DNA from: DATIBQ01 sp964573395
Lineage (GTDB): Bacteria; Patescibacteriota; Minisyncoccia; Phycocordibacterales; UBA9973
Length of the DNA: 64,000 nucleotides
NCBI GenBank assembly: GCA_964573395.1
Contig: CAZNJI010000001.1
Coordinates: 1 to 64,000 of the forward strand
Reading direction: 5' to 3'
Positions 52,594 to 61,883 of the stretch are shown here, one piece after another. The notes under the pieces are model-generated. The model worked only from the letters and a program-made list of their open reading frames with translations, ran no database searches and was not told the origin of the DNA. Position 1 is the stretch's first letter, and every line of letters begins with the position of its first letter. The position numbers were made by a program, and so were the translations under genes.

Positions 52594-52622
52594 AAAAAAA
52601 CGCCCGAAAGGGCGGTTTTTTG
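52594..52622 (+). terminator. Terminator of the rRNA operon
   Basis: AAACGCCC-GAAA-GGGCGGTTT with a T-run. Confidence 0.9.
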
Positions 52623-52675
52623 TTATAATGGGTTTTATTACTACTAACTACTACCTAGTTATTACTTACTAATTT

Positions 52676-53458
52676 ATGGATTGGGCTGCTCGCCGGAAAT
52701 TATTGTATGCCATTGTCGTTTTAGGCATCATCGTTATTGCGCTAGTTATTTTCTTTCAAAAAACGTTTACGGCAGAGCCGAGCTGTTTTGACCGACGCAA
52801 GAACGGCGATGAAACCGGGCGCGACTGTGGCGGATCATGCGCGCTCTATTGTCGAAATGCATTTCCAGATCCGAAGGTTCGATGGAAGCGGAGTTTTGTC
52901 ATTACGCCGAACTTTGCACATGCAATTGCCTACGTTGAGCATAATAGCCAGAATGCCGGACTTCGCTCGCTCCGCTACCGTTTCAACTTGCTTGACGAAA
53001 GCGGGGAATTGATAGCTTCAAAGGAAGGTACTACGTTTATTGGAGGTCCGGGCGTTACGGCCATTATTGAGCCGCTCATTCCGATTGAGGGAAAAAATCC
53101 AATGATTACTGAATTTGAAATTCTCGATTCGGGGCAGTGGGAAAAAGTTCCGCCTGGTACGACGGGGGTTCTAGTAAAGACACTAAAAACCACCCTGGAT
53201 GATGCTGAGCCGAATGAAACGAAGCTTTCCGCCGACTTGCAAAACCAGCTGGGCGCGGTACTGTTTGACGTGTCGGTTACCGCAATCCTCTATGATGCCG
53301 ATGGAAACGCGATTACGATTAGCAGGACTGAAGTTCCGCGGCTTGATCCGCTCGCAAAGACGACCGTGTACTTTACCTGGCCGTTTCCGGTTACCGAACG
53401 CGTAGCGCGCATTGAAGTGATTCCTCGAGTGGATCCATTCAAAAACATTGCACAGTAA
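52676..53458 (+). CDS. Membrane-anchored protein with an NGDETGxDCGG cysteine motif
   Basis: 260 residues: a transmembrane helix (about 9-27) then a cysteine-rich segment CFDRRKNGDETGRDCGGSCALYC, the DCGG-type motif found in surface proteins of many bacteria and presumably disulfide- or metal-stabilised. Two beta domains follow (about 65-150 and 165-258) with no catalytic residues evident. It lies 3 bases upstream of rodA, so a link to cell-wall synthesis is possible. TATAAT at 52624-52629 could be its -10 box, with a 40-base leader. Confidence 0.6.
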   Translation: MDWAARRKLLYAIVVLGIIVIALVIFFQKTFTAEPSCFDRRKNGDETGRDCGGSCALYCRNAFPDPKVRWKRSFVITPNFAHAIAYVEHNSQNAGLRSLRYRFNLLDESGELIASKEGTTFIGGPGVTAIIEPLIPIEGKNPMITEFEILDSGQWEKVPPGTTGVLVKTLKTTLDDAEPNETKLSADLQNQLGAVLFDVSVTAILYDADGNAITISRTEVPRLDPLAKTTVYFTWPFPVTERVARIEVIPRVDPFKNIAQ

Positions 53459-53461
53459 ATA

Positions 53462-54583
53462 ATGAGACGGTTTGTAGAAACAATTGATTGGTGGCTTTTG
53501 GCCGCAATAGTGCCTGTCATGGCTGCGGGGCTGATCACGATGACATCCTTTTCCGGGGAGACGTCTTTTTTTCTGCGCCAGCTTATTTGGGTGCTGGCTT
53601 CTTTTGCGCTCGCGCTGTTCCTCTCTCGGGTCGACATGAGGTTTTTGCGGCAATCCCGGGTTCTGATTATTTTTTTCTCCATTACGATTTTACTGCTCGG
53701 CATCGTTCTTGTTGCCGGAAAGACGGTAAAAGGATCGCAGAGCTGGCTCGACTTCGGCGGCATTTCATTCCAGCCGACCGATCTGGTGAAGCTTTTGGTA
53801 ATCGCCATGCTGGCAAAATATTTTTCCCGGCGCCACGTTGAAATAAAAAATCCGAAGCACCTGTACATTTCAGTGCTCTACGCGCTCATTCCGGTTGGGT
53901 TCATTTTGCTGCAGCCCGATTTCGGATCGGCGGTCATCATTATTTCGCTGTGGATTGGTATGGCGCTCATTGCCGGCATTTCAAGAAAGCATCTTCTCTT
54001 CATTGGATTGGCAGCACTGTTAGTTTTCGTGGCCGGGTGGTTTTTCTTGTTCAAGCCGTATCAGAAAGCCCGGATTGTTTCGTTCATTAATCCGATGAGC
54101 GACATTCGCGGCAGCGGGTACAATGCGTATCAATCGATGATCGCGGTCGGGTCGGGGCAGGTGCTCGGGAAGGGGGTTGGATACGGAACCCAGTCGCGCC
54201 TCTCATTCCTTCCCGAATACCAAACCGACTTTATCTTTGCCGCTTTTGCCGAAGAGTGGGGATTCGTCGGATCGCTCATTTTGCTTGCGTGTTTCGGGAT
54301 TATTATCTGGCGGGTTATTCTCCATGCCATGCGGGGCGCGACGAATTTTGAAACGCTGTTTTGCGCCGGGTTCGCCATATTCATCATTGCGCACTTGCTA
54401 GTGAACATTGGGATGAACGTTGGACTCATGCCGGTAACGGGAATTCCGTTGCCGTTCATGAGCTACGGCGGATCGCATCTGCTGTCAGAAATGATTGGAA
54501 TTGGTATCATTCTTTCAATGGCTAAATATGAACGAGCGCTTCATCGCGATGACATGAATCGGGAGTTTGTCGGATATGAATAA
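53462..54583 (+). CDS. rodA: SEDS peptidoglycan polymerase (RodA/FtsW family)
   Basis: 373 residues, about ten membrane helices. SEDS hallmarks: GSQSWLDFGGISFQPTDLVKLLVI, LQPDFGSAVII, GSGQVLGKGVGYGTQSRLSFLPEYQTDFIFAAFAEEWGFVGSL and PVTGIPLPFMSYGGSHLLSEM. Polymerises lipid II. The SFQP and MSYGGS strings fit RodA slightly better than FtsW, but the distinction is not certain. Overlaps the PAP2 gene by 8 bases. Confidence 0.88.
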   Translation: MRRFVETIDWWLLAAIVPVMAAGLITMTSFSGETSFFLRQLIWVLASFALALFLSRVDMRFLRQSRVLIIFFSITILLLGIVLVAGKTVKGSQSWLDFGGISFQPTDLVKLLVIAMLAKYFSRRHVEIKNPKHLYISVLYALIPVGFILLQPDFGSAVIIISLWIGMALIAGISRKHLLFIGLAALLVFVAGWFFLFKPYQKARIVSFINPMSDIRGSGYNAYQSMIAVGSGQVLGKGVGYGTQSRLSFLPEYQTDFIFAAFAEEWGFVGSLILLACFGIIIWRVILHAMRGATNFETLFCAGFAIFIIAHLLVNIGMNVGLMPVTGIPLPFMSYGGSHLLSEMIGIGIILSMAKYERALHRDDMNREFVGYE

Positions 54584-55142
54584 CCTGCTGCATGAGCTGG
54601 ATGCCAAATTGTTTCTGTTCATCACCGGGCTTACGGCAAAAAATTCTTCCGCCGATATCTTCTTTCTTACCATTACCGCAACGGGGTTTTGTTTGGCTTT
54701 CTTTGCCGTTCTGGCTGTATATTTCTTGCGGCATAAGCATCCTGAGTCTTCTTCTGTGTGGCAAAATTTTATCTTTCGGTATAAAGAACTCTTTACGATC
54801 GGGCTTTCGCTTGCCGTTACGTATGCAGTGGTGCAGATTCTCAAAATGCTCTATGGGCTTCCTCGACCCTTTTTAGCGCTTGATAGTTTTGAACCGCTTT
54901 TGGTGCATGGAGCATACAATTCTTTTCCATCAGCGCATGCCGCGGTCTTCATGGCGCTTGCGGTATCGGTTGGTTTTTTCCATCGCCTGCTCGGATACTT
55001 CTTGCTTATCCCCGCGCTCTTGATAGGCTTTTCGCGTATTTACGTTGGCGTACATTTTCCAATTGATGTCATTGCCGGCTTTTGTTTCGGGTTCCTGATC
55101 CCATTCTCTATCCGATGGGTTTTCAAAAAAATCTTTCCATAG
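54576..55142 (+). CDS. PAP2-family phosphatase (undecaprenyl-diphosphatase-like)
   Basis: 188 residues, five to six helices. The three catalytic motifs are present: KMLYGLPRPF, FPSAHAAV and SRIYVGVHFPIDVIAG. Probably dephosphorylates undecaprenyl diphosphate on the outer face, recycling the carrier used by RodA and the glycan pathway. ATG 54576 overlaps the rodA end; an upstream TTG (54567) is less likely. Confidence 0.85.
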   Translation: MNNLLHELDAKLFLFITGLTAKNSSADIFFLTITATGFCLAFFAVLAVYFLRHKHPESSSVWQNFIFRYKELFTIGLSLAVTYAVVQILKMLYGLPRPFLALDSFEPLLVHGAYNSFPSAHAAVFMALAVSVGFFHRLLGYFLLIPALLIGFSRIYVGVHFPIDVIAGFCFGFLIPFSIRWVFKKIFP

Positions 55143-55159
55143 TCTTGGCCGGGTTTTCC

Positions 55160-55187
55160 TTGCAGGAAAAGGCTAAAATGGTAGAAT
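55160..55187 (+). promoter_or_regulatory. Promoter of secD-secF
   Basis: TTGCAG (55160-55165), 16 bases, TAGAAT (55182-55187), then 6 bases to ATG 55194. Confidence 0.6.
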
Positions 55188-55193
55188 CTCGGA

Positions 55194-56522
55194 ATGCTTA
55201 AACGAAGAATACTGGCCCTGATCGTCCTTCTTATCGGCACGGGAATCGGCTATTTTGTCTATACGTCAAACCTGAGTACTCTGGAAGAGCCGACACGGCA
55301 CCCCTTCCATCTCGGGCTCGATCTTTCCGGCGGAACTCGCCTTATCTATAAAGCCGACGTAAGCCAGGTTACCGGATCGGTGAATGATTCCATGGATGCA
55401 CTCCGCGACATCATTGAGCGCCGCGTCAATCTATTTGGTGTTTCCGAGCCTGTCGTCCAAGTACAGCGGGGAAGCGTAACGAACGGCGGCGAAGAACGTT
55501 TGACTGTTGAACTTCCAGGGGTAACAGACGTGAAAGAAGCAATTGCTATGATTGGACAAACGCCGTTTCTTGAATTTCGGGTGCAAAGAGAATTTTCAGC
55601 AAGCGATATTTCTGCTGACGGAACGCTGGTGATTGACCCGAATGAATCTTTTATTGCCACAGAGCTTACCGGAAAATATTTAAAGAATGCGCTCTTGCAG
55701 TTCGATCCGAATACCGGAGAGCCGATTGTATCGCTTCAGTTCGACGGTGAAGGATCGGATATTTTTGAAAAAATTACCGGAGAAAATATTGGAAAGATTG
55801 TCGCCATTTACCTTGATGGAGAACCTATTTCAATGCCGGTGGTGCAGCAGGCAATTTCTGGAGGGCAGGCGATTATTTCGGGAGACTTTAGCCCAGAGGA
55901 GGCCAAGCAGTTAGTTGGCCGATTGAATTCCGGCGCGCTCCCGGTACCAATCTCGCTCATTTCAACACAAACTATCGGCGCATCACTCGGAGAGGAGGCA
56001 GTGGCAGCCGGCGTGCAAGCAGGGCTCATCGGTTTCATTGCCATCGCCGTGTTCCTGATTTTGTGGTACCGAGCACCGGGAGTAGTTGCAGTTATTGCAC
56101 TTGCATTCTATGTCGTCCTGACGCTTGCGCTCTATAAGCTCATTCCGGTAACGCTCACCGCGGCAGGAGTTGCCGGCTTTATTATCTCTATCGGCATGGC
56201 GGTTGATGCGAATATTTTAATCTTTGAACGGTTTAAAGAAGAGTTGCGCCGAACGGGTTCAGTGAAAGAGGCGATTGCAAACGGATTCGATCGGGCATGG
56301 CTTTCAATCCGCGATGCGAACACTTCTACCTTTATTACCTCAGCCATCCTCTTCTGGTTCGGTACATCACTCATTAAAGGGTTTGCACTTACCTTGGGGC
56401 TTGGGGTACTGGTTGGCCTCTTTTCGGCAATCGTGGTCTCGCGCGCTCTCTTGCGAGCACTGCCACAGACAAGCGATAGTCGAGTGCTTAAATTCTTATT
56501 CAGTAGCGGAATCAGTAAATAA
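55194..56522 (+). CDS. secD: Protein translocase subunit SecD
   Basis: 442 residues. N-terminal helix, large periplasmic-type domain with HLGLDLSGGTRLIY and VNLFGVSEPVVQVQ, then six C-terminal helices with GMAVDANILIFERFKEELR and NTSTFITSAILFWFGTSLIKGFALTLGLGV. Uses the proton gradient to pull secreted proteins across. secF follows after 12 bases; yajC is not adjacent. Confidence 0.95.
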   Translation: MLKRRILALIVLLIGTGIGYFVYTSNLSTLEEPTRHPFHLGLDLSGGTRLIYKADVSQVTGSVNDSMDALRDIIERRVNLFGVSEPVVQVQRGSVTNGGEERLTVELPGVTDVKEAIAMIGQTPFLEFRVQREFSASDISADGTLVIDPNESFIATELTGKYLKNALLQFDPNTGEPIVSLQFDGEGSDIFEKITGENIGKIVAIYLDGEPISMPVVQQAISGGQAIISGDFSPEEAKQLVGRLNSGALPVPISLISTQTIGASLGEEAVAAGVQAGLIGFIAIAVFLILWYRAPGVVAVIALAFYVVLTLALYKLIPVTLTAAGVAGFIISIGMAVDANILIFERFKEELRRTGSVKEAIANGFDRAWLSIRDANTSTFITSAILFWFGTSLIKGFALTLGLGVLVGLFSAIVVSRALLRALPQTSDSRVLKFLFSSGISK

Positions 56523-56534
56523 ACTATACGGCTT

Positions 56535-57428
56535 ATGTTTTTCATGAAATACAAAAAAATCTTCGTTTTTATCTCAAGCATCTTGGTGTTTGGTTCTATC
56601 GTACTGATGTTCACGCTTGGTTTGCGTTTAGGAATCGACTTCAAAGGCGGAGCACAGCTTGAGCTTACCTATCCAGATGGCCGCCCTGAGGTGCAGCCAC
56701 TTGTTCTAGCCGCAAAGAATGCTGGTTTTGGCGACGTGCTGATTCAGCCATCAGGAGAAAGCGATTTTCTTATTAAGACGCGCGATCTCTCTGAAGAAGA
56801 GCGTGCGCAGTTTTTAGAAATTGCATCATTTGACGGCAGTTATCAATTGGAACAAAAAAGTTTTAATTCAATTGGCCCATCGGTTGGTGCCGAACTGACC
56901 CGAAAGGCAATTACAGCGCTCATTCTCGTTTCGCTCGCCATTGTCTTTTTCATCGCCTATGCGTTCCGCAAAGTGTCAGAGCCGGTTTCATCGTGGAAGT
57001 ACGGCCTTATTGCCATTATTACGCTTTTGCATGACGTCATTATCTCAATTGGGGTTTTCACCATTCTGTCGCATTTTAACGGAACCGAGATCGACACTTT
57101 GTTCGTTGTGGCACTCTTAACGATTCTTGGTCTCTCTGTATCAGACACGATTGTCATTTTCGATCGCATTCGCGAAAATCTTCGAGAAAAAACCAACGAA
57201 TCATTTGAGTCGCTGGTGGGAAGGAGTTTAGATCAGACACTGACGCGCTCATTTAATACTTCGTTCACCGTCATTTTAGCGCTGGTAGCATTGGTTATTT
57301 TTGGCCCGGCATCAACCAGAACGTTTGCCATCATGCTTACTGCTGGGATGTTCTTCGGAGCCTACTCATCAATCTTCCTTGCATCTCCGCTGTTAGTGTA
57401 CGCCTTGCAGTGGGGGAAGAAAAAATAA
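56535..57428 (+). CDS. secF: Protein translocase subunit SecF
   Basis: 297 residues. LGLRLGIDFKGGAQLELTY, VGAELTRKAITALILVSLAIVFFIAYAFR, LTILGLSVSDTIVIFDRIRENLR and RSFNTSFTVILALVALVIFG are SecF signatures. ATG 56535 and 56544 are both possible starts. Confidence 0.95.
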   Translation: MFFMKYKKIFVFISSILVFGSIVLMFTLGLRLGIDFKGGAQLELTYPDGRPEVQPLVLAAKNAGFGDVLIQPSGESDFLIKTRDLSEEERAQFLEIASFDGSYQLEQKSFNSIGPSVGAELTRKAITALILVSLAIVFFIAYAFRKVSEPVSSWKYGLIAIITLLHDVIISIGVFTILSHFNGTEIDTLFVVALLTILGLSVSDTIVIFDRIRENLREKTNESFESLVGRSLDQTLTRSFNTSFTVILALVALVIFGPASTRTFAIMLTAGMFFGAYSSIFLASPLLVYALQWGKKK

Positions 57429-57483
57429 GATTCGTTTATCTCCAAAAAAATAGTATTTCTGCGATCGCTAAGAAAGAAAAAAA

Positions 57484-58524
57484 TTATGTCAGTGTTGGGA
57501 AGAGTGCGGTAGAACCGATGTACGAAAGAGCACTAATGATGACAATGAGGAGCATGCCATAAGCCATGTGCTTTTTGTGGTGCTGCTCGTATTCCCGCAG
57601 TACAATGCCGATCATCGCCAGTAGTATTACTGCAACGATAAGAATATAGAGCGGAATGACGAATCCTCGCGGATTGGCAACTATCCGCTGCCAGAGAGAA
57701 GACTTTGCCTCGCCGTTATCCGGTACGGCAATAACCGGAACAATGTTCGTAGATTCGTTCACTGCTTCAATATACTGCGGATCTTCTTTTGTTACTGCTA
57801 TGGTTGGAGTCGTTTTTGCTCGAACCGCAGGTTCTGTTTTCTGCTCTTCTTCAATACCTGCAATGGTGCCGGCTTCATTTGGAGTTGGGATGGAAATGTT
57901 CTGTGCCGGAGGAGCACTAATCGCCGGAACAGGCTCTTCAGCTGCAATTGCCGGCATGCCGAAGAGTTCGACGACGAATGTCGTTTCTCGTCCTTTATAC
58001 ATGCCGCGGGCCGTTGCAATACCAATTTCGGTGAATTTCGTACTCATAATGTTTGCGCGGTGGGTTGGGGAATTAAGCCAGGCATCCTGCACCGGAAGGG
58101 AGTCTTCAAAATTTACCGCCAGATTCTCTCCGGCATAAATGAAATTGTAGCCCGCTGCCTGGAACCAGTGCCACGGCGTTACTCCTTCAGGGCTCGTATG
58201 AGAAAAGTAGCTCTTCGCCGCCATGTCGTTTGCTTTCAGTTGGGCAGCTGCTTCAAGTGTGTTGCTTATCGCAAGCGTTGGCAAGGCTGCCTCTCTTCTG
58301 TCTTTATTCGTCAGGTCGACGAGTACGGAAGGGTAAACTTCTGCCGTAAAAGATCCGTTTCGAATGACTCTCGTGCCAACGGTTGAGAATGCAAATATTC
58401 CCATCACGATTGCAATAAGCGCCCAAACCGCCCCTTCTTTGAGTACGTGCGGCAGGTGGCCGTTGTCAGGATGGGGGAAGACGCCCAGCTTTGCATGGTG
58501 CGCTGCACGTTTGAGTAATTTCAT
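57484..58524 (-). CDS. CAP-superfamily (SCP/PR-1) protein with membrane helices
   Basis: 346 residues. A transmembrane helix (about 29-48) precedes a CAP domain (about 65-190) with HTSPEGVTPWHWFQAAGYNFIYAGENLA and SPTHRANIMSTKFTEIGIA, holding the conserved His/Glu pairs. A Pro/Ala/Thr/Glu-rich stalk follows, then two further helices near the C terminus (about 283-305 and 320-340). Extracytoplasmic; function uncertain in bacteria. The start is placed at 58524 because a minus-strand TATTAT box ends 6 bases before it. Confidence 0.8.
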   Translation of the reverse strand: MKLLKRAAHHAKLGVFPHPDNGHLPHVLKEGAVWALIAIVMGIFAFSTVGTRVIRNGSFTAEVYPSVLVDLTNKDRREAALPTLAISNTLEAAAQLKANDMAAKSYFSHTSPEGVTPWHWFQAAGYNFIYAGENLAVNFEDSLPVQDAWLNSPTHRANIMSTKFTEIGIATARGMYKGRETTFVVELFGMPAIAAEEPVPAISAPPAQNISIPTPNEAGTIAGIEEEQKTEPAVRAKTTPTIAVTKEDPQYIEAVNESTNIVPVIAVPDNGEAKSSLWQRIVANPRGFVIPLYILIVAVILLAMIGIVLREYEQHHKKHMAYGMLLIVIISALSYIGSTALFPTLT

Positions 58525-58579
58525 TTCAAAATAATACCATGACAGCTTGCTGAAGAGTATTTTATCCACTGCGAATATG

Positions 58580-58607
58580 TTGACATTTTTAGCAACCCTT
58601 GTATGAT
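58580..58607 (+). promoter_or_regulatory. Promoter of the processive GT2 gene
   Basis: TTGACA (58580-58585), 16 bases, TATGAT (58602-58607); ATG 58618 follows after 10 bases. Confidence 0.7.
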
Positions 58608-58617
58608 TGCATGGTCT

Positions 58618-60042
58618 ATGAAAAGCCATTCTCCCACAAGAGAAGAAGATTTTTTAGTCCTTCCTGAGCGGCTTTCGGCTAAAACTATTTTTACCAAGCG
58701 TACGAACTACGTGATTCTGGCGACGGCTATCGTTGCAGTTTCTGCGCTGACGCTCCTTGGCACTATTTTCAATATCCCATTTCCTATCGTCCTTTCAGCT
58801 ACTGCTGGAGCGTTTTATCTGACCCTTTATGTATTTAAGCTCTGGGTCGTAAAGCAGTCTTTTAAAGATGAAAAGCGGCTGATTCAGTACAGCGAGAACG
58901 ATATTGTGGCAATGGACGAAAGTGCGCTCAAAACTTATACCGTGCTCATTCCGCTCTATAAAGAAGCGCCGGTCGTTCCGCAGATTTTAAGGGCAATGGG
59001 TGCAATCGATTACCCTACAGAAAAAATTGAATTTCTGGTAACGCTTGAAGCGTATGATCACGAAACGCGTGAGGCGTTTGAGCGGGTGGAACTGCCAAGA
59101 AACTGGCGCATTATCACCCTTCCTGACGTACAACCAAAAACGAAGCCGAAGGCATTGAATGTCGCGCTTCGCGAAGCGAAGGGGGAATACTTGGTCATTT
59201 ATGATGCCGAAGTTGTGCCTGAGCCGTTACAGCTCAAGCGCGCAGCGTTAGCATTTAAAGAATACCCAGGAGTTGCGGCGCTCCAATGCCGGCTCGATCA
59301 CTATAACGCGAATCAAAACATATTGAGCCGTCTGTTTAATGCGGAATTTGTTTTTTATTACGATTTATTTCTTCCGGGCCTTGAAGTGCTTAATCTGCCG
59401 ATCCCCCTTTCAGGGCACAGCACCCATTTTCGGAGGAATGCACTGCTTGCCATCGGATCATGGGATCCGTACAACGTTACCGAAGACGTTGACGTTGCAA
59501 TTCGTCTCTACCGAGCCGGATACCGGGCACGAGTGCTTGATTCGGTAAGCGAAGAAGAGGCAACTGTAACGCTTGGCTCATGGCTTCGCCAGCGAACCCG
59601 CTGGATCAAAGGATTCCTCGGAACGGCAATCGTGCATTACCGCTATCCGCTCACGCTTGCCGAAAATATCGGCGGATGGAGAAGTTTCGTGTTGTTCTGC
59701 ATTTTGCTTCCCCTTTCTAATTTCATTCACGTACTGAATCTTTTATACTTCGCGCTGACGACGGTTTGGCTTTTGTTCCGCCCGGAATTCGTGCAGCTAT
59801 TCTTTAATTTGCCGGTGCTCTACATCAGCTATACCGTTTCGGTGCTCGGCATTGCGACATCTTCATATTTAAATTTGATTGCGCTGTATCGCCGAAAGCG
59901 GTTCTCGCTCGTAAAATATGCGCTTCTTTCTCCGGCATACTGGGTATTGCTTGCCTATGCGGGAGTGCGAGCCATGTACCAGCTATTCCGCGCTCCAACG
60001 GTATGGGAAAAGACGACGCACGGCACGCATCTTTTGAAGTAA
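58618..60042 (+). CDS. Membrane-bound processive glycosyltransferase family 2 (cellulose-synthase-like)
   Basis: 474 residues. Two N-terminal helices, a GT-A catalytic domain and about four C-terminal helices. Catalytic residues: LEAYDHETREAF, YLVIYDAEVVPEP (DxD-type), TEDVDVAIRLY (TED) and QRTRWIKGFLG (QxxRW), so a processive beta-glycan synthase is likely. The polymer is unknown. The frame can start at 58603, but that ATG lies within the -10 box. The next gene begins 1 base after its stop. Confidence 0.85.
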   Translation: MKSHSPTREEDFLVLPERLSAKTIFTKRTNYVILATAIVAVSALTLLGTIFNIPFPIVLSATAGAFYLTLYVFKLWVVKQSFKDEKRLIQYSENDIVAMDESALKTYTVLIPLYKEAPVVPQILRAMGAIDYPTEKIEFLVTLEAYDHETREAFERVELPRNWRIITLPDVQPKTKPKALNVALREAKGEYLVIYDAEVVPEPLQLKRAALAFKEYPGVAALQCRLDHYNANQNILSRLFNAEFVFYYDLFLPGLEVLNLPIPLSGHSTHFRRNALLAIGSWDPYNVTEDVDVAIRLYRAGYRARVLDSVSEEEATVTLGSWLRQRTRWIKGFLGTAIVHYRYPLTLAENIGGWRSFVLFCILLPLSNFIHVLNLLYFALTTVWLLFRPEFVQLFFNLPVLYISYTVSVLGIATSSYLNLIALYRRKRFSLVKYALLSPAYWVLLAYAGVRAMYQLFRAPTVWEKTTHGTHLLK

Positions 60043-60043
60043 C

Positions 60044-61837
60044 ATGATTGCAGTAATGAAAAAAATCAACCTTTCGCTTTTTTCGTGGATGATGCTCGGT
60101 ATCGCAATCATCGGCATAGCCGCAACAGCACTAGTGTACCAAGAAGGGCTCACGCTCGCGCTCGTTGATGCGCAGTCCCATTTGAATTTCGGGAAGCTTT
60201 TTTTTGACAGCAGTACTCCGGGTATCAGCCAGATAGGGTTTTGGCCGCCGCTTCTGCACGCGCTCTTAGTGGTGCCTACCCAAATTCCTTTTTTGTATGA
60301 AACCGGCCTTGCGGCGGCAATCGTGCTTATTCCAGTACTCGGGATTGGCGCATACTATCTGTATAAGCTCATTTTCTTGCTCACCGCGAGTACGCGTTTC
60401 AGTATTGCAGGGGTAGTTATTTTCGCGCTTAATCCGTTCGTGCTTTATTACGCCAGCGTGCCGATGATGGAAACGCTCTTCCTCTCCATGATGACCCCTT
60501 TGTTGTTTTATTTCGTGAAATGGCAGGAAACAGGCAAGATCGCATTCTTGCTCTATTCTGCATTTTTTGTTTCTCTTGCCTGTCTGGCTCGATTTGACGG
60601 ATTCGCTTTTATTCCAGTTTTTGTTATTGCCGCCGGAGGTTTCCTTCTGTCCCGGAAAGTTTCAAAAGCTGAACTTGAGGCAACGCTCGTGCTTGCTGCT
60701 CCGCTCTTTTTAATCGGCGTCATTATCATCCTTTCATACAGCAGCATTTACGGAGATAGCCCGTTTGAATTCTTGAGCGGAAAATGGTCTGCATTTTCCC
60801 AGCAGAAATTTTTGTCACTTCCATCTCGATTTTCCCTCTCAGGATCCGTTACCTACTTGAGCCTAGCGGCATTTTCAATGCTCGGCAAAGGGCTTTCTTT
60901 TGCCGGCATTATCGGGCTCATTATTCTTACCTGTATTCGTCGAGCATTTGGACTTCTGTTGATTGTGCTTGCAAGCATGGCGCCTGCGGCGCTTGTCGTG
61001 TTCACGCTTTTTACTGGAAGCACGGTAATTTATCTGCCGACACTTCCTCCATTTACCGAATTCTTCAATGAACGCTACGGGCTGACACTCTTTTTACCTG
61101 CCGTACTTGCAACGATATTCGGCTCATACGCACTTACCCTGCTTCGTCCAAGCCGCCGGTTTCTACGGCAGGGGCTATTCGTTCTTTCGTGGGCGCTTTT
61201 ATCTTTCGGCATGCTCAGCACTTTTGCATTTAGCTTGAATACTTTTTTCGGAAACAAATTCTCTCTCTTAAAAGAAGCAACGGTGAACATTGTGCCACGA
61301 ACCGAAGAGCAAAAAGTAATTGGCCAATATTTCTGCGACCATCCGCCGACAGGATACGTACTCATGACGCGCGCTCTTTTGAACGCTGTTCCCATCCACT
61401 CCTGTACTCCGCTGAAGCAGTTCATCATTGAATCGAACTTCCCGTTCTTTGAGCAGACGATCGAGCGGCCATGGCTGTATGCGGAATATGTCGTCCTGCA
61501 TAATGAAAATACCGCAAGCGATTACGAGCTTTCCTCTGATGAGCCGACAAGAATTTGGTCCAAGAGCCGGGAACTTTTCGATCGATTCTATGCGCCAGTG
61601 CAAAAAACGGCCCACTATACGCTCTACCGGCTCGATCAGGGAAGAGTGCGGGGGTATGCAGAATTCATCGGACTTCCGGAAGAGAAAATTTATACCCTAC
61701 AGGAAGTAAGGTCGAAGCTCTCCAGTCGTTATTATGAAGAGCTTGGCGTTGCCTCAGCGAAGGTGCTTGTCGATCAAGACGATGAATATCTCAAGAAAAC
61801 GAAGCAGTTCGAAGGGTACGGCAGAGCTACTCGATAG
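60044..61837 (+). CDS. GT-C-type membrane glycosyltransferase (ArnT/PMT-like)
   Basis: 597 residues with about 10-11 helices up to residue 400. The first loop has LVDAQSHLNFGKLFF, where acidic residues of the GT39/GT83 families sit, and IGFWPPLLHALLVVP. The C-terminal 190 residues are a soluble outer domain. Likely uses a polyprenyl-phosphate sugar. Coupled to the upstream GT2. A second start, 60056, is possible. Confidence 0.7.
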   Translation: MIAVMKKINLSLFSWMMLGIAIIGIAATALVYQEGLTLALVDAQSHLNFGKLFFDSSTPGISQIGFWPPLLHALLVVPTQIPFLYETGLAAAIVLIPVLGIGAYYLYKLIFLLTASTRFSIAGVVIFALNPFVLYYASVPMMETLFLSMMTPLLFYFVKWQETGKIAFLLYSAFFVSLACLARFDGFAFIPVFVIAAGGFLLSRKVSKAELEATLVLAAPLFLIGVIIILSYSSIYGDSPFEFLSGKWSAFSQQKFLSLPSRFSLSGSVTYLSLAAFSMLGKGLSFAGIIGLIILTCIRRAFGLLLIVLASMAPAALVVFTLFTGSTVIYLPTLPPFTEFFNERYGLTLFLPAVLATIFGSYALTLLRPSRRFLRQGLFVLSWALLSFGMLSTFAFSLNTFFGNKFSLLKEATVNIVPRTEEQKVIGQYFCDHPPTGYVLMTRALLNAVPIHSCTPLKQFIIESNFPFFEQTIERPWLYAEYVVLHNENTASDYELSSDEPTRIWSKSRELFDRFYAPVQKTAHYTLYRLDQGRVRGYAEFIGLPEEKIYTLQEVRSKLSSRYYEELGVASAKVLVDQDDEYLKKTKQFEGYGRATR

Positions 61838-61839
61838 TC

Positions 61840-61868
61840 TTGACATAGTTGTGTTTTTATAATATAAG
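61840..61868 (+). promoter_or_regulatory. Promoter of the sugar dehydrogenase gene
   Basis: TTGACA (61840-61845), 17 bases, TATAAG (61863-61868); the alternative TATAAT at 61858 is spaced too closely. Confidence 0.6.
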
Positions 61869-61883
61869 AAGCGAATTACTAGC

